A DNA stretch of 64,000 nt, taken from the NCBI GenBank assembly GCA_027922465.2, contig BQMF02000175.1, positions 620,001-684,000 of the forward strand, read 5' to 3'. This DNA comes from Turritopsis dohrnii (taxonomy: Eukaryota; Cnidaria; Hydrozoa; Anthoathecata; Oceaniidae). Below are positions 12,002 through 25,060 of this stretch, piece after piece. The first letter of the stretch is position 1. Every line of letters starts with the position of its first letter. The translations under genes and the position numbers were made by a program. Under the pieces are notes generated by a model that was not told the DNA's origin, made no database searches, and saw nothing but the letters and a program-made list of their open reading frames with translations.

Positions 12002-13018
12002 CAACACCTTTCCAGACGTCATGCTGATTTTCGACCGTTTGGAGTGTTTGTGAGAACACCCTTACGTATCCTCTGCTCACAGTGTTTTGTCTGGGATTAC
12101 ATCCAAGTATCAATGGTGTAACTATGTCACGTATACAAGGAGACAAATGTGCAGAATCAGCAGAATTGTGTAAATCGGAAACTCTTATTTGTTTGTATTA
12201 ATATGTTTTTTATCAGATTTTTTTTTTTTACGACAATTTTTTTCAAGGGTTAAAGGATGAAGATCTTGAAATTTTTGCATAGTCCGCGCATTATTTTGCC
12301 AAGAGTTGACCTCTTGTTGAAATATAAACAAACACGACAGTTAACTTTTGATTTGTGTTTTTTTTTTTTTGAAAATCGCTCCTCTCACCCAATAAAAATT
12401 GCGGAGAAAGCTTGTGATTATAACTGAGTGTGTGTGGGAATGCTATGTCAAGATTGAAGACGGTTTGTGAAGGACAAAATCAACAGAAAATCTTGTCGCA
12501 TTTCTGGAACTCGTAAAATGTGTTAATCCAAAATTTGTTCAAAAAGGAATTGGTCATTGATGAATCAGTGCCAAATTCATTCATTTATCAAGTGTTAATT
12601 CTATAAAAAATAGCATTATTTGAAGTGTTTTCCCACAAATCACTTGAGAATGACACAAACTGATTAACGTTGAAGAGGCCATCAATCCAAAAGTAATTTA
12701 TGTAAACAGTCGAGTAATATGTACTGTCTCTAAATTAGCGACCTCTTGTGATAAAAGATAAAACTTAATTACAATCCACGGTATCTTCCTTTTATCCACA
12801 TATTGATGATGCGACAGACTGGACCCCGAGTTGTGTTGAAATGTCCTGACCAATCAGCATGTTCTGGTTGACGGGTGCTTCTTTTTCTTTCACTTTCGTT
12901 TCTTCACTTAACTTCTTGATCATTGCTATCTTAAGAACCAGGCATGTGTGAGAACATACATATCCGCTATTCTGACGTATGAAAAAAAAAACTGCCATCG
13001 TGTTATTAAGATTTAAAA
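12002..13018. other. AT-rich intergenic stretch, no gene seen
   Basis: Only short ORFs with no family resemblance or splice support are visible. There are several homopolymer T runs. I see nothing I can annotate as functional. Confidence 0.5.
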
Positions 13019-13627
13019 ATAAAAATCGAGAAAACACATTAGGGAGATAATTCGTGAACTCGATGAGCCTGTTACACGAAAAAAATCAATTACTTGTGAG
13101 AATTTTTTTAAAACTGTTCTACTGAAAATGTACTTCAGAGATTTGAAGCCTTTTGTTGTATCAAAAGAAAAATTCACAAACAACTCTACTAAGGGGGTGA
13201 TCACATGAGGGGGGCTAGCCCGGTAAACCGGGCTGGCTCAATTAGGCGGGCTGATAAATTTTTATGATCACATGGAAAAGTATCAGCCCGCTTAACCGGG
13301 CTGAAGAATTGATCACGTGATATTTGTTATATTTTTCAACTTTACGCATGCGCCGTGTATGCAATTTCATCCCAGCAAAGGGGGCAGCCTGGTTGAAAGC
13401 CATCACATGAGAAATTCTTCACCCCGCTTTACCGAGATCTCGGTTAAATAAAGCGGGCTGGCTCGTTTCTCATGTGATCACAAACACAAATTTATGACTC
13501 TTTCTTAATAGTAGCGAGATCTCGGCAAACCGAGCTAGTCCGCCTAACCGGGCTAGCCCCCCTCCATGTGATCACCCCCTAAGTTGTATATAGTTCCCTA
13601 CAAATCTATAGAAAAATAGTTTCGTGT
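13019..13627 (+). pseudogene. Short ORF fragment split by a MITE
   Basis: From about 13019 to 13192 the plus strand reads open for roughly 57 codons, with a basic, protein-like composition (for example ELDEPVTRKKS and LLKMYFRDLKPF). Removing the MITE plus one TAA duplication lets the frame run on for about another 13 codons to a TAG at 13612-13614. I do not recognise the family. It may be an exon fragment, a transposon relic, or chance. Confidence 0.25.
13193..13579. mobile_element. Harbinger-like MITE with TAA target duplication
   Basis: A 387-base element with long terminal inverted repeats. The left end is GGGGGTGATCACATG..GGGCTAGCCCGG, and the right end is its near-perfect complement. 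It is flanked on both sides by TAA (13190-13192 and 13580-13582), the 3-base duplication typical of PIF/Harbinger transposons. The interior is rich in nested palindromes such as CCCGGTAAACCGGG and GAGATCTCGG. There is no transposase. A diverged relative starts at 63177. Confidence 0.85.
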
Positions 13628-16600
13628 AAATGAAACATGATTTTTCCGAATCCGGCTAATGTCGCAATTCGGTCACTGTTTTAATTCTAAGGTTTATGAA
13701 CGCAATATTGAGGACTTCCGTGGAAGTTTCCCGATTCTCCCCGAAACTGGTAGCATTAACTAAGATTTTAATGTCTGTCATATCGGCTCTTAGTTTATGC
13801 GGTTCGTTTATCGGAAATCGTGGGAACAATGGCTTTCGTAGTGTTTGAATTGAAATTATTACACATAGATGATCAATATGATCTAATTTTGTAAGAGTTG
13901 ATTGCATAGTATAATTTTTAGTCTTGAGACATGAATCGAAAGAAAAAGTGATAATGTCTACTTCAGTCGAAAACCTTTGTTATGACGTTTGTTGCAAATG
14001 AAGTTGGTAGATATGTATCGTGTGGCTATGGCTTTCTGTTTCACCTCCATTGATTGATTGATTGATTTTTTTTTGCTTATGCGTTATTGGTCTTTATATA
14101 TATATTTGTTTTTTGAAAAATCCATGGACGAACTCTCACAGACAAACATCTCACGCCGTCCGTTAAGATAGCTGGGTGAGGTAGGAAGGTTTAGTTCATA
14201 CAACAATTGTTTTCTGATAGTTATTAGTTGGAAATACAGATTTGTTTTGTATCACATTTGATCGGGTTTTCTAGCGTTTCAATACTTCCAGACTGTTCTG
14301 ATCTTCAAACAGACGAACCTTCGGACAATAATGTCACTTAGTTTGGTTCCAGAAATAAGAAGAGTAATGAATGGGGCCCCCACAATAATTAAAAAATTAT
14401 TTATTTAACCTATTTCTGTCCGTTGATATTACACGGCTATATCATAGTGGCCATATGTAAAAAATCACACCATGATAATTCGATTTTGCAGAAGCCAAAA
14501 CATTTGGTCCCATGCCTCCTGTAATGTTCCATGTTTTCATGTCTTCTGCAGTTGTCTCGAAACCGAGAATTACGTCGAACAGTGTTATTTCACCAGTACG
14601 TAAACATGTTGGTCTAGTCATTTCAAGTGTATTCTAGTTGAGTCCAGCCTTTGTGGCCAAACATACTCTTCACGATTGTGGAAGGATGTTCATGCTCCAT
14701 ATAGCCTATGCATATAGTCTCCCTGAACGTGTGTTTAATTAGTAATATTTAAACACATTGTTTCGAACTTATGAAAGCAAGCTAGTCAATATTTTAATTT
14801 AAGTGAACAATACCTTAAATGACGTCATCAACATGCATCAGGAACTTGTGGCTTGTTTACACTGCGAAGAGTTTACGTTGGAGTAGATTGAACAATACAC
14901 ATTTCATCCTCTGCACATTTCGAAAAACTGCATTGTCTTTAAGATTGATTTTCCGGTTTGATGTTGCTATGGTAACAATAAGGTAGAGACAGATCTTAAC
15001 TGATAGTTTAATGAAGAGAATCAATTTGCAAAAAATAGCAGAACAAAACCTTGATAGCAACCTAGTGCACAGGTCAACAAAAATATTCGCATTTTTCTGA
15101 ATTTATGTTTAAACACCAAGAAAGGCCAGATCGTTTGATTTTATTTTCATTTTGGACATTTTCTTATTTATTTGCTTTTATTTGCCCCCTATCGAATGAT
15201 AAATTTTTTATAGTTGACAAAGTTGAACATACAGACAAAGTAGTCAAGTTTTTGGTGATTATGGTAGGCGTTCCCAGCTTCCCAGTTCCCAGCACTGTGA
15301 AGGAGTGCATTTCTATAGAAATATACACACTATTTCAATAAAAGTGCTCTTCGTCACAATGAGTTTCGACAATTTTGCCTGCTGGATTATCTTGAATCAG
15401 CTATCGGATTTTTCAAGGTGTATAATTACCTTTCTTAATTTTTCAGAGATAACTTGAACACGCTCTCAACAATAATGATGTTGATGGTATAAAGTGCAGT
15501 TTTGGTACATGGACAATATAGTCAACATGACTTACCTAAGCGAGAGCAAATCATCTAAATAACCCCCGGCGAGATGCGATTAAGAAGGGCATTCGTCAGT
15601 AGGATTAATTTTTCCTATCTCTCGACAGGCGCAGTTAACGCGAGTATGTTTGACATTTTGATCTCACATCTCAAATTGTTGTTCCTTTCTACATTTTCGT
15701 TCCTGTTTTTTCTTGACTTGACCAGGTCATGTTAGCTATAAAAAACCTAGAGAAGTTAAGAGGAAGATTCGATTGCTATATTTTTGTGCGTTTTATTGAA
15801 GTTAAATTGTAAGTTTGATTTTTTAAGTTTTATCTGCGATTTGGAGTTCATTGGGGAGATACTGATTCCAGTTAATCGAAGGAAAGAATTCTAGGATGCT
15901 CTTATCGCATTTCCATGAACTGTCCGGAGGAACTTTATTTTCGAGTTTGTGAGACTCTTACATAGTAAATCAGTTGATTTTTCGAAGGTAGTGAATAGAC
16001 GAAAATATTTGCGAAAATTTAAACTCGCAAAAAAAAATCGATCCCATTTATCAATCACATGATGTATGGCATTTTAGTCACGTGAAAACAAGATTGAAAT
16101 TTCAGATGCACATTTACGTCCAACAACAACAACATAGGTTCGAATTTCATCAAGGTTGGAGGCATATCAAAATAAAGATGCCACCAATTGTTTTTCTTGT
16201 CTTCAAAATAAACAAAAGTACGCATTGTACTCACAAATACGAAATCCAATTCTTTACGCAAATTTTTCCGTTTTCTTTGTATTGATTGACAGTTCGAATG
16301 TGCATGGCAATCATATCTTGTTGTGCTGTCCAATGGAACTTGATGCAGATGACGTATAGTACTATTTTGAAATCAAACTGAGAGGTCTAGGAAAACGAAA
16401 AGCGCGTAAATTTTTGCAAAAATAAAGAAATGTCTGTCATTATATTCATGCAACTTACTACTTATTAAAGGTAAACCGAACCACCCAGAATACTCCTATG
16501 TTTATCACCTTTTTCTCCCTTGTGCGTTTTGCAAGTGCACATTTACTTTAATTTGATGACAATTGGTCACCTTAATTTTTGAATTTATAAGACCCACGAA

Positions 16601-19562
16601 GTCATGTTGTTCGGTCATGAAATTTCTTTACTATTACAAGAAAGTTTGATAACAAAACAGCCTTTTTGGTGCAGAAATTCACTTTGGTTCAATAGTCCCT
16701 GTTTTTGCCCTGCACACTAGATTTACGGACAAAAAAAAATTCGAAGTTCCCATTCTTTTGATTTACGAGTTTCAGTAGAAATCTAATAATGATGTATTTT
16801 TAGAAGACATTTTCGGACGACTTAGTTTTTTTAAACCTTACACAATGTATTTAGACATTTTGAAAAATTATATCTTCTGTCCACACACAAATAGAAATAA
16901 AATATATCAGTTGACAAATGTTTGACCATACTTGTATCCTTCTGTTGTATCGCAGCAAGCAGTCTGATTGTAAAGAAGAAAGAGAAAAATGCCATGTTTG
17001 TTTTGTCACTTTGTATAGATGTCATTATATTTTTCATTATTAGTACAAGTTATGTGCTCTTTACGGGAGGTGATGGTTCTATGAAGTTCAAAGACAGACA
17101 GACAGTTTGATGGGAGGTATAGAGTCATTTTTTTTTATGGAAGAATTTTGTGTTCTGTTAACCATAAAGTTTGTATGTTAGACATTCATCTTCCACATGT
17201 TTAAGACAGTGTTACATTGTTTTGTAACACCCACGTTTTCACGTAATATTTTTATGTAAGTCAATCTCTGAAGCTGATCTCTATGATGATCACTAGTGTG
17301 TTTGTAATGCGTGACTGCCACGTGTATGATGCGTGTGTGTATTAACGCAACACCTACAGATTAAACCCGTAGATTTTTGTGTATGTACTTTTGTCTATTG
17401 AGCATCATGTATTTTTTTTTTGTAATGTTAATAAAGGAACTTTATGAATATGTTGTTACTGTAATGAATGCGAGAACTTTCACTGTTTTAATCTTGTAAA
17501 ATGTTACAAGAATGTGTTACAGTCCTTTACTAGTAAATTGGACGCGACGTCACGCGTGTCGTGTGACGATACATGATACGCAAACACCTATGTGCTAGTC
17601 AGACGATCTTCCTCAAAAACTTTCATTCGATATCTTTGACGCAATTCACCACTCCTTGAAAACACTATCACATAACAGAGCATACGTAATGGGCATCAGT
17701 TACACGTGTACAGTTTCGCCTGGGTTTAACATCCTCACACCCCCGTCATGCCACTGCTACGTCAGCTTTTGACGTGAAAGTTTCTGACGTTACGTCATAT
17801 GACGTCCGTCACAAACAAAAAACTCGTCACAAAAAAAACTATTCAACAGAACATTCCTTAGTAATAATCTATAATAACAGTTAATCATTTTCCTCTAACT
17901 AATTGAAAACTTTGTACCCATTCTCCGTGATAGACCCAGTGTAAGCCGAAGATTCGAGGGTATGAAACCTAACAGGATAGAAAGTTGATTTTGATTTTGT
18001 TTTCTTGATGTTGTTTTACGTCTGGGATTTGAACATCTCTGTTTGGTTTTCATTCTTCTTTTTCATGGCTGCTCTTTTTTATGAAATATGGTGTGCTTGA
18101 TAATCTTCAACCTTCAATATGGAGTATTAAAAATCAATTAACTGTCTGCAAACATGCGCACGCATCTGTGTGGATGAACCAGATGCTCTCCAAACACTTT
18201 GTTTGAATGGTTCCTTTAGCAGTGTTTTTTTTTTTTAAATTTACTTGATTTTTATTTCACTCAGGGTTAAGCTTGCAATTAACTTTAAAAGCCATCTATG
18301 CATTTTGCCCTCTGGGAAGTAATGAATTAAATTACTAATTGCTATATTCTTTTGTTTTTTTTGAGTATTATTCTACAGAAAGGTATTTAACGATTTGTAA
18401 ATAGTTTAAAATCAGAACTTGAACGAGAGCGTACACGACATGTGTGATTTGTGTTTTTTATGAACAAATTATCGAAGATTTCTTTCTGTGTTTGCAGACC
18501 TGTGTGTTATTTTGACAGAGTGCGGGGGCACGGTGGAATGTCAGAATGTATATTGTTCATTCAAAAGTTACTTTTTCATGGTTAAAGAGTGTTTCTGTCA
18601 CATAACCCTAACCCTCAGCCTATTCAAACCATTTTAAAAATCCCTTTCGACATTTTGGGTAATGAAGACATGACGTCACAATGATCTCGTCATCCCAGGT
18701 GAAAATATTGTCATCCGTATTAGTATTTTGTTGTTTGTCGGATTTCGACGACGCAACCATCACCAAACAACTGTGTTTTGCCTGGGTACGAGGTGGTCGG
18801 TGACATTTAAGTAAACGCGATTTAATACTTAAGTTTGTTTAGAACTGCATTTTAGATTTTTATTTGCTGGTAAATATATAATATTGACGCGGCAAATTGC
18901 ATAACGAAAATTTGCTTTTTATTTTTACTACATTCCATTATGCAACATCATCAAAGCTTTTGTTTCTTCCTATATAACTTTTAATTGCCATATTGCCATG
19001 ACATGAAAAGTTGTGTGTTTACATCCTTAGATTACACATTCTGTGTTAATTTTACATCGCTACATTGCAACCATCTCTCATGATTGTTTAATGATGGCAT
19101 TTCAAATATTTTGTAAGATTATACTGATTGTGAGGTTATTATAAAGGGACGTAGCCTTAATACTCACATACCCTTAGAAATTCAAAAATATATTGATAGG
19201 TAATATAAAATCGTAGAAACATTAGTTATTAAGGACATTTTCTATTAAAGACGCGTTGTCACGTAGACATTATTTATCATCTTCCTAAAAGCAATGACAT
19301 CTCAGTGCACACGCGACTTTAACTATTTAGTTGTTTAATTACGCAGTTTTGGTCATGCATAACATTGTTGAACCATTGATAATATTCTTGTTGCTATGGT
19401 CATACGTAGAGTTTTAATTCAACTTTTTATGTAAGTAAACGATGCTTATGACTCAGTAACAGAACGAGAAAAACAGTTGGAACTCAAAAAAAGTTTATGA
19501 CTTTTTTGTTTTTGTCGAAAGTTCAAAAGTTTACATATAATTTTTTTGTTTTGTTTATATGG
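13583..19562. other. Long gene-poor interval upstream of copy A
   Basis: No ORF here has recognisable similarity or a convincing exon structure. Visible items: (TTGA)n near 14050; a TATAAAAAA motif at 15737-15745, followed about 65 bases later by a GTAAGT-type donor, conceivably a distal promoter and 5'UTR exon for copy A; a dispersed palindrome at 15291-15395; a cluster of ACGTCA words at 17750-17815; and a block at 18150-18290 resembling 53700-53880. AATAAA occurs near 17431 without an identified gene. Confidence 0.4.
15291..15395. repeat. Short palindromic dispersed repeat, copy 3
   Basis: Matches 10684-10816 in reverse orientation, with the shared core GCATTTCTATAGAAAT. It stands alone in intergenic DNA, which supports a dispersed element family rather than a PEX10-specific feature. 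Confidence 0.55.
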
Positions 19563-19577
19563 TTGTGTTTTTCTTAG
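19563..19577 (+). promoter_or_regulatory. Strong splice acceptor upstream of copy A start
   Basis: TTGTGTTTTTCTTAG is a strong acceptor 80 bases before the ATG at 19658. It implies either a 5'UTR intron (a distal promoter could lie far upstream) or a spliced-leader site. Confidence 0.4.
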
Positions 19578-19657
19578 CACGTCTTTTGAACGTACGATTT
19601 CTGACCACTCTTACATAAAGTTCATTCATGTAATCTGACACTAAACAAACAAGAATC

Positions 19658-22600
19658 ATGAAAAAAAATCAGGCGCACAACAGACTTGGTTCAGATACAA
19701 ACAAGACGACAAATGATACGGACGCATCTGAAATCAACTATCAAAACTTCAAGAATTCACCAGAGACGGACAGTAACTTAAACGACCCGGAAGACTTGGA
19801 GTTTGTAAATCCTCTATTTAAACAGAAGCCACGGTTATTTAACAGTACGATTGACAATTTACAAGACTCGACGGAAACGTCTCCGACTGACAACGAAAAT
19901 TACGACAAACTTGCACATACGTTAAATTCAACGAAATCATCAAAACACAACGACAAATCAAACGAAATCGAAATGGGCGTCAAGAATTATGGATATATGA
20001 ACGAAAAAGAAAGACCAGACTCGTGGGATAGTACACTGTCGGTTTTTAACCCGTATGCCGTCGACACGCCAATCCAACAGCCTGCTGTCAACCGACGTTC
20101 TCCTAGCGTAGGAATGGAAATGTCTGAGTCTCCTCCACGCGACAGAATAAATACAATAGCAAAGTCGGATTACAGCTCCATCACGGATATAAATCCTTAT
20201 TACGTTCAAGACAAAGACCCTCAATATGAAGATTTAGCCGGGATTCGAGCTAGCAATAAACGTGGACTGTCAGAAATGAGAAACGGACCTCCCGCCGCAG
20301 CTGGGCATAAAAAGGCTAATATATTATACGAACCAGCAGTGATTTCGCAAAAGACTTCCTATCAAAAACGTACTAGCATTGACACCAGCCCCTCTGCTTA
20401 TAAAGAACATTCTTCTTGCTGTCATTTAATCTTCACCATATTAGTTGGTGTCTTAGCCATCATCGCTTTGGTTCTAATCTTTTTACTGGTCTTCGGAGTG
20501 GTTAGTGCAAAAAAATGCAAAGAATGCGATGTTACAGATGGTAAGTGATTAGTTCCAACCGTCTGTCTTTGTATTTTTTTTTTTTTTTTTTCATTCATGT
20601 CAACCATTAGAATTTTTCAAACTGGTGTGAAACCGCCGTTTTGACGAGCACGTAATACATTTGCTTGTGATTATGAGTCGTTTGTATTGACACTCGGATA
20701 TGAACAACATGCCTTTTTATCCAAGCGATTAATAACAAACCCAAATATTTACTTTTTGTCTCGTTACTATCAAATAAGCGAAGAGGTTGAAAGGGATATT
20801 ATCAGGATATCTACTAGCAACATGAAAAGACTGGTAACTAGATGACTGATGATTCAGTCTGTGGATTCATATAAGGTGAATGGGACAGCAATTTTTTTAG
20901 ACATGAAAACAACAGGATTAGTTTAGTCTCGTGTAAATCCTCCTTTAAGAAACATCCTTCGGCTTCCGTCTGTATAGTACCACCTCCATATTAGGCGAGA
21001 AATGAGTTGACCTCAAATCAACCAATCCGGATGTTGTTGTGTGAAAGGACGTTTTGTTCATTTCCTGGCAACTGTCTTCAAGCCAAATAGACAACAGTTA
21101 CCTCGTATCCTTGAAGGATATTAACCAATAAGATTCATTGCTTTAATTTTCAGTTCAACAACCAAAAACGGGACAGCAGACTGGGTCCGAGGATGTCACT
21201 TTACAGCTTTCATACATCAAAGGAAACTTGACTCTTTTACAAAAGGCACTGGTAAGGAGAATCTTTGTCGAACTTTTACGTTTTACATATGTTTTACATA
21301 TGTGTGTGGCTGGGTCAAATATCTGACACAGCGGCTTATTTCGTGTTTCGTTCACACGGGCTTTTATCTGTCATCAAGCTAGCGGCATTTTTTTAAAGGT
21401 CACGTGATAATGATGTGTTAGACGGGTGATGTTTTGTACTTCTCTGGCGACCTTAACTTTCTTGCACAAGTTCTCTTCCTTTGCGGTTGGGTTGGTCTTA
21501 CTTTTTTTGACCCTGCATGCTTTCCATGAACTTTTCCGGTTATATAATGTCTTCGTTTTCTTTGTTTCACACAGCATGGTAACACGTCAGTAGCAGTTGT
21601 GACATTACAGCAGGAACTAGACCAACAAAAAGCCCTGGTAAGTAAGTTGTTGCATAAACTGAATGGGTGGGTCATGCTGGAAGCGCACGATTATTTTATT
21701 AGTTTGTGAAGGAGGGTTTTCACATTTTTATGGCACGTTGTAATCTATCGATAAGGATTGAAAGTGAAATATATTAACATCTTATGGACTTGCTTGTTTA
21801 GGTGGAAGACCTAAAGAAACAGTTACAAGATCAAAAAGATTTCACTACAACCATCCAGTCGCAGGTATGCTCATAAACTCCAACTGGTCGATTTTTTTTA
21901 TCATTTTGATCTGTGATTTGTACTAACCTCGTCACGATGACCTCTCCCGTGATGCTGTGCGCTTATGTTCTCTTAATAATTTTTATAATGCATTCTTCTA
22001 TACTAATGCATTGCGTTATAGTAATGCATTGCGCAAAACTAACCAAGCATAACAACGCATACTAACGGTTCTTCACGTAACATCAGAAGTTGCGACTAGC
22101 TAACGCTTCATTTATTTGTGATTTCACCGGTTGCGACTAACTCAATCTTAATTTTACTTGTAACATCGAACATTGCGACTACTTTAAAATTTAATTTTCG
22201 CGTAACGATTATGTTTCAGTTGCCTTTTTTTCCTCATTTTCTCTCCTAACATCAGTGGATCAACAAGCTTTTTGCTGATCAACTTATCACTGGCTTTCAA
22301 TACTAACCACCTTCAACACACATCACTACAGAAAAACTTACACTAATGTTCAGTACTGAAGTCGCATTAATACAGTCAAGAAATCTCATCTAACTCTGAT
22401 CGACCACATCTAACTACTGACTGTCAAAGATTCGAGAACGAAAGATTACAACCGACTAACTCTTAACGATTACGATCAAATATATCAGAAATTAAAAACA
22501 ATACTGTGAAACCTTTTAGGGGAAAAGGCTTGAAGTCCAACTCGGTACTACAAATAAAAAACTTAATAAGCTAAATGCAAGTGTGAATAATGTGATTGGC

Positions 22601-23845
22601 CAACTTGCTCAAGACATTAAAGTTTTGGAAAATTCCGCTGGACAGAAGTTTTCCAATATTTCCAAGTACATCCGAAATACAAACCTGAATATGAAGACCT
22701 CGCTGAACCAAAGCATGAAAATGCTAAAAGATGATATAAAGGAAAAAGTAAGCAAGTCGAATTTCACAAAACTTTCACAAGATGTTGAAATCGTAAAAGA
22801 TAGCTTGACAAACGTGGTACGTACAATTTTCTTCGTTGTTTATTTTGTTATTTCGAAATGTTTTATCAATCAACATTTTGTTACCTTAGAATAACGCGAT
22901 GACACATCAAATGCTACGGATGCAAAAAAATATGAGTAATCTCACATCCAACGTAAAAGTTCTGGTGAGTTGATTTTTTCTCAAATATAAACATGGTGTA
23001 TTACCAAGATTACTGAACGACTTTTTCACTAGCAATGGCGATAATACATAACGAGATTAGTGTGTTATCACTGAAGAATTTCTAACTTCATTTCCTGAAT
23101 ATTTTTCTAAAGTCAAGGAAACTTTTATTTACATCTTATTTTTTCGAACTTTCAGGCACAGCAAGAGATCATCTTCAATGCTTTCACTGGTAACTTGCGT
23201 CGAAACATCACACAGCTGACAAACAAAGTATGTTGTTCTATTGTTGTTTTTATTATTGTTGCTTTTGTTTGTTGTAATTGTCGTAATCTGCAAATGACTA
23301 AATACCGTTAAATCATTTCATTCGAAGCTACGTCGTTTTTGTGAATGCTATGTGTCGTATCGTTAGTCTTTTTTTAGAGAAAATGGAAAAATAACTAATA
23401 ATATTCAGAATTAATTACCATTCCTTACAAATTCCTATTGGTTTTCTTTAGATTGCAAATATTAGCTTGGTTGCGGGACCACCTGGGCCACGTGGTTACA
23501 ACGGGTCCCTAAGTTCTTGTGTATTCAAACGTAGTGTAAGCAAAGGAATTGGCACTTCAAATGCATACACACCTTTTAATCATGTGAGTGAGAACTCAAT
23601 CAATTGACTTTTCTTCTAAGCTTGATATTTTCGTTGTTTTTATATCTTTTGTTTTTCTGAATTTAAGAATTTCTTTCTTTTACATTTTTCAGTCGGCTAA
23701 AAATATCATAGGCGCATCATGTAGTACTAATGGCACTACTGCTGAATTTCACGAAGAAAAAGATTGTCAAAGATACTACTGTAGATGTACCCATACTTTC
23801 CATCTTAAAATCTCGTGCTATATCAACTATTGGCTGTGCAAATGA
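19658..23845 (+). CDS. Copy A: type II membrane coiled-coil/collagen-like protein with cassette 1 head
   Basis: Unrecognised family. Exons: 19658-20540, 21154-21251, 21575-21637, 21802-21864, 22520-22816, 22890-22964, 23156-23227, then head cassette 1: 23452-23583 and 23693-23845. Joined length is 611 aa with every junction in frame; from exon 3 on all are phase 0. Residues 1-254 are polar and predicted cytoplasmic, with YDKL (82-85), YSSI (172-175) and YEDL (190-193). A transmembrane helix spans about 255-283. After it come heptad-rich coiled-coil exons 2-7 with about a dozen N-glycosylation sequons, which supports an extracellular C-terminus. The head begins with GPPGPRGYNG, then a Cys-rich domain C-x19-C-x-C-x9-C-x6-C. 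There is no signal peptide, so type II topology is inferred. Cassette 1 has an extra Cys compared with B and C. Function is likely surface recognition or adhesion (inference). Confidence 0.8.
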
Positions 23846-23856
23846 TTAGAAAATAT

Positions 23857-23979
23857 GTAAGTAAAACAAAAAGAAATTGGGATTGGTTTACCCCATCACT
23901 TTTTGAGGCGTCATTTTGAATCACTTCTTTTGCCTGGTAAATAGACTTAATCTTAACGATTAACTTGTTTATTTTTAGA
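23857..23979 (+). other. Possible 3'UTR intron after cassette 1 stop
   Basis: A consensus donor (GTAAGT) starts about a dozen bases after the cassette 1 stop, and a TTTATTTTTAG acceptor ends near 23979. If used, transcripts ending in cassette 1 could continue into downstream exons. This is a sequence match only, without transcript support. Confidence 0.35.
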
Positions 23980-24257
23980 AACGTGCCTGGCGCATACTAT
24001 GATGACATAATCTAAAAATGGTGCATTTGCTGTGCAAATAACCTGATTCTTAAGGCAAACTTGGGAGTAATACTTTAAGACATTTTAATCATGCAGTGGC
24101 TGGAAACGCTTCTGTAGCACTCCCTTTTTAGGAAACAAATCTCTTATAAATTATGTGAATATAATTTGACATAAATTATAATATTTATGCAATATTGTTT
24201 ATACGAATGAGTCAAACATGCTGAAACTGCATGTTTTTATTTTATTATTTTTTTCAG

Positions 24258-24425
24258 GAAATTTCATTTAAAATGATTTTGAAAGTATCTCTGCATAAAA
24301 GTGAAGTGATGCAATCTTTTCCACCTTTTCTATGGGAATACGTCAATAATAAAGACACCTACTCTATTTACATTCGTGGGCGCGAAGAATTGAAAGAAAA
24401 TATTTGTCTAGAAATGCAAAGTTAA
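24258..24425 (+). CDS. Candidate extra phase 0 terminal exon
   Basis: A strong acceptor (TTATTTTTTTCAG) is followed by 55 open codons and a TAA, in the same phase 0 as the head cassettes. The peptide contains VSLHKSEVMQSFPPFLWEYV and one Cys. It lacks collagen triplets and the Cys pattern of the other heads. It could be an alternative end of copy A, a fragment of something else, or chance. No counterpart is seen in copies B or C. Confidence 0.2.
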   Translation, partial: EISFKMILKVSLHKSEVMQSFPPFLWEYVNNKDTYSIYIRGREELKENICLEMQS

Positions 24426-24778
24426 AAATGGCGGTGTGCTTTAATGCACTTGTGAATAGTGAAAGCAAGAAAGAATGTATTCTATAAAAATGTTTCCTTT
24501 CTAGCTTATATTGCTAATGACAACTCATTATAAATAACATCTCTTGTTTATATGTACATATTCTTGAGACCTATGATGAGAATTTTTATATTTTTAATGT
24601 TCATAAAACCCGGTTTACATTATTATATAAAATTTTTGAATATAAATTGTTTCTTGCTTGCTTATATAATAGTTTTCCTAATATATACTTCTTGTGCCAT
24701 ATTGTAAATTACTATAGATAAAATAGATAAGATTATATAAAAGTTTTATGAATACGAAAAAGGGTTTTGATGCTGTTG

Positions 24779-25060
24779 TTGTTATTGTCTTACAATGAAG
24801 CCTCTCCAGATCGGACACGATAAAGTGGGGACCATAATGGGACCAAAACGTTTTGCCATTTTAGAGAGGTGTCGACATTGAAGACTAAAAAATTCTTAAA
24901 TTTAGCTACAGCTTGCTTTGCACTAGACTGTAGAATAGAAAAAGAAGAAATAAATGCTGTGTTTCCTCTAATAAACGCCGCCCTCTGATAAACGCTGCCC
25001 TCCATTAAATTCCGCATCCAAAAGTTGAAATATTAGAGGAAATCGGTACGCTTTTAACAT
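24779..25060. mobile_element. Degenerate pogo/Tigger-like repeat fragment
   Basis: Contains TTTCCTCTAATAAACGCC and a complementary ATTAGAGGAAATCGGTACG, resembling the ends of the element at 54314-54842. The structure is eroded, so class assignment is tentative. Sequence to 25940 holds only AT-rich DNA with no supported gene. Confidence 0.4.

Noticed and set aside
13656..13907. 83-codon minus-strand ORF
   Set aside because: Protein-like composition in places, but no known family, no splice context and no flanking exons.
16055..16359. Overlapping ORFs on both strands near 16.2 kb
   Set aside because: Overlapping frames of similar length with no similarity or splice sites; likely chance.
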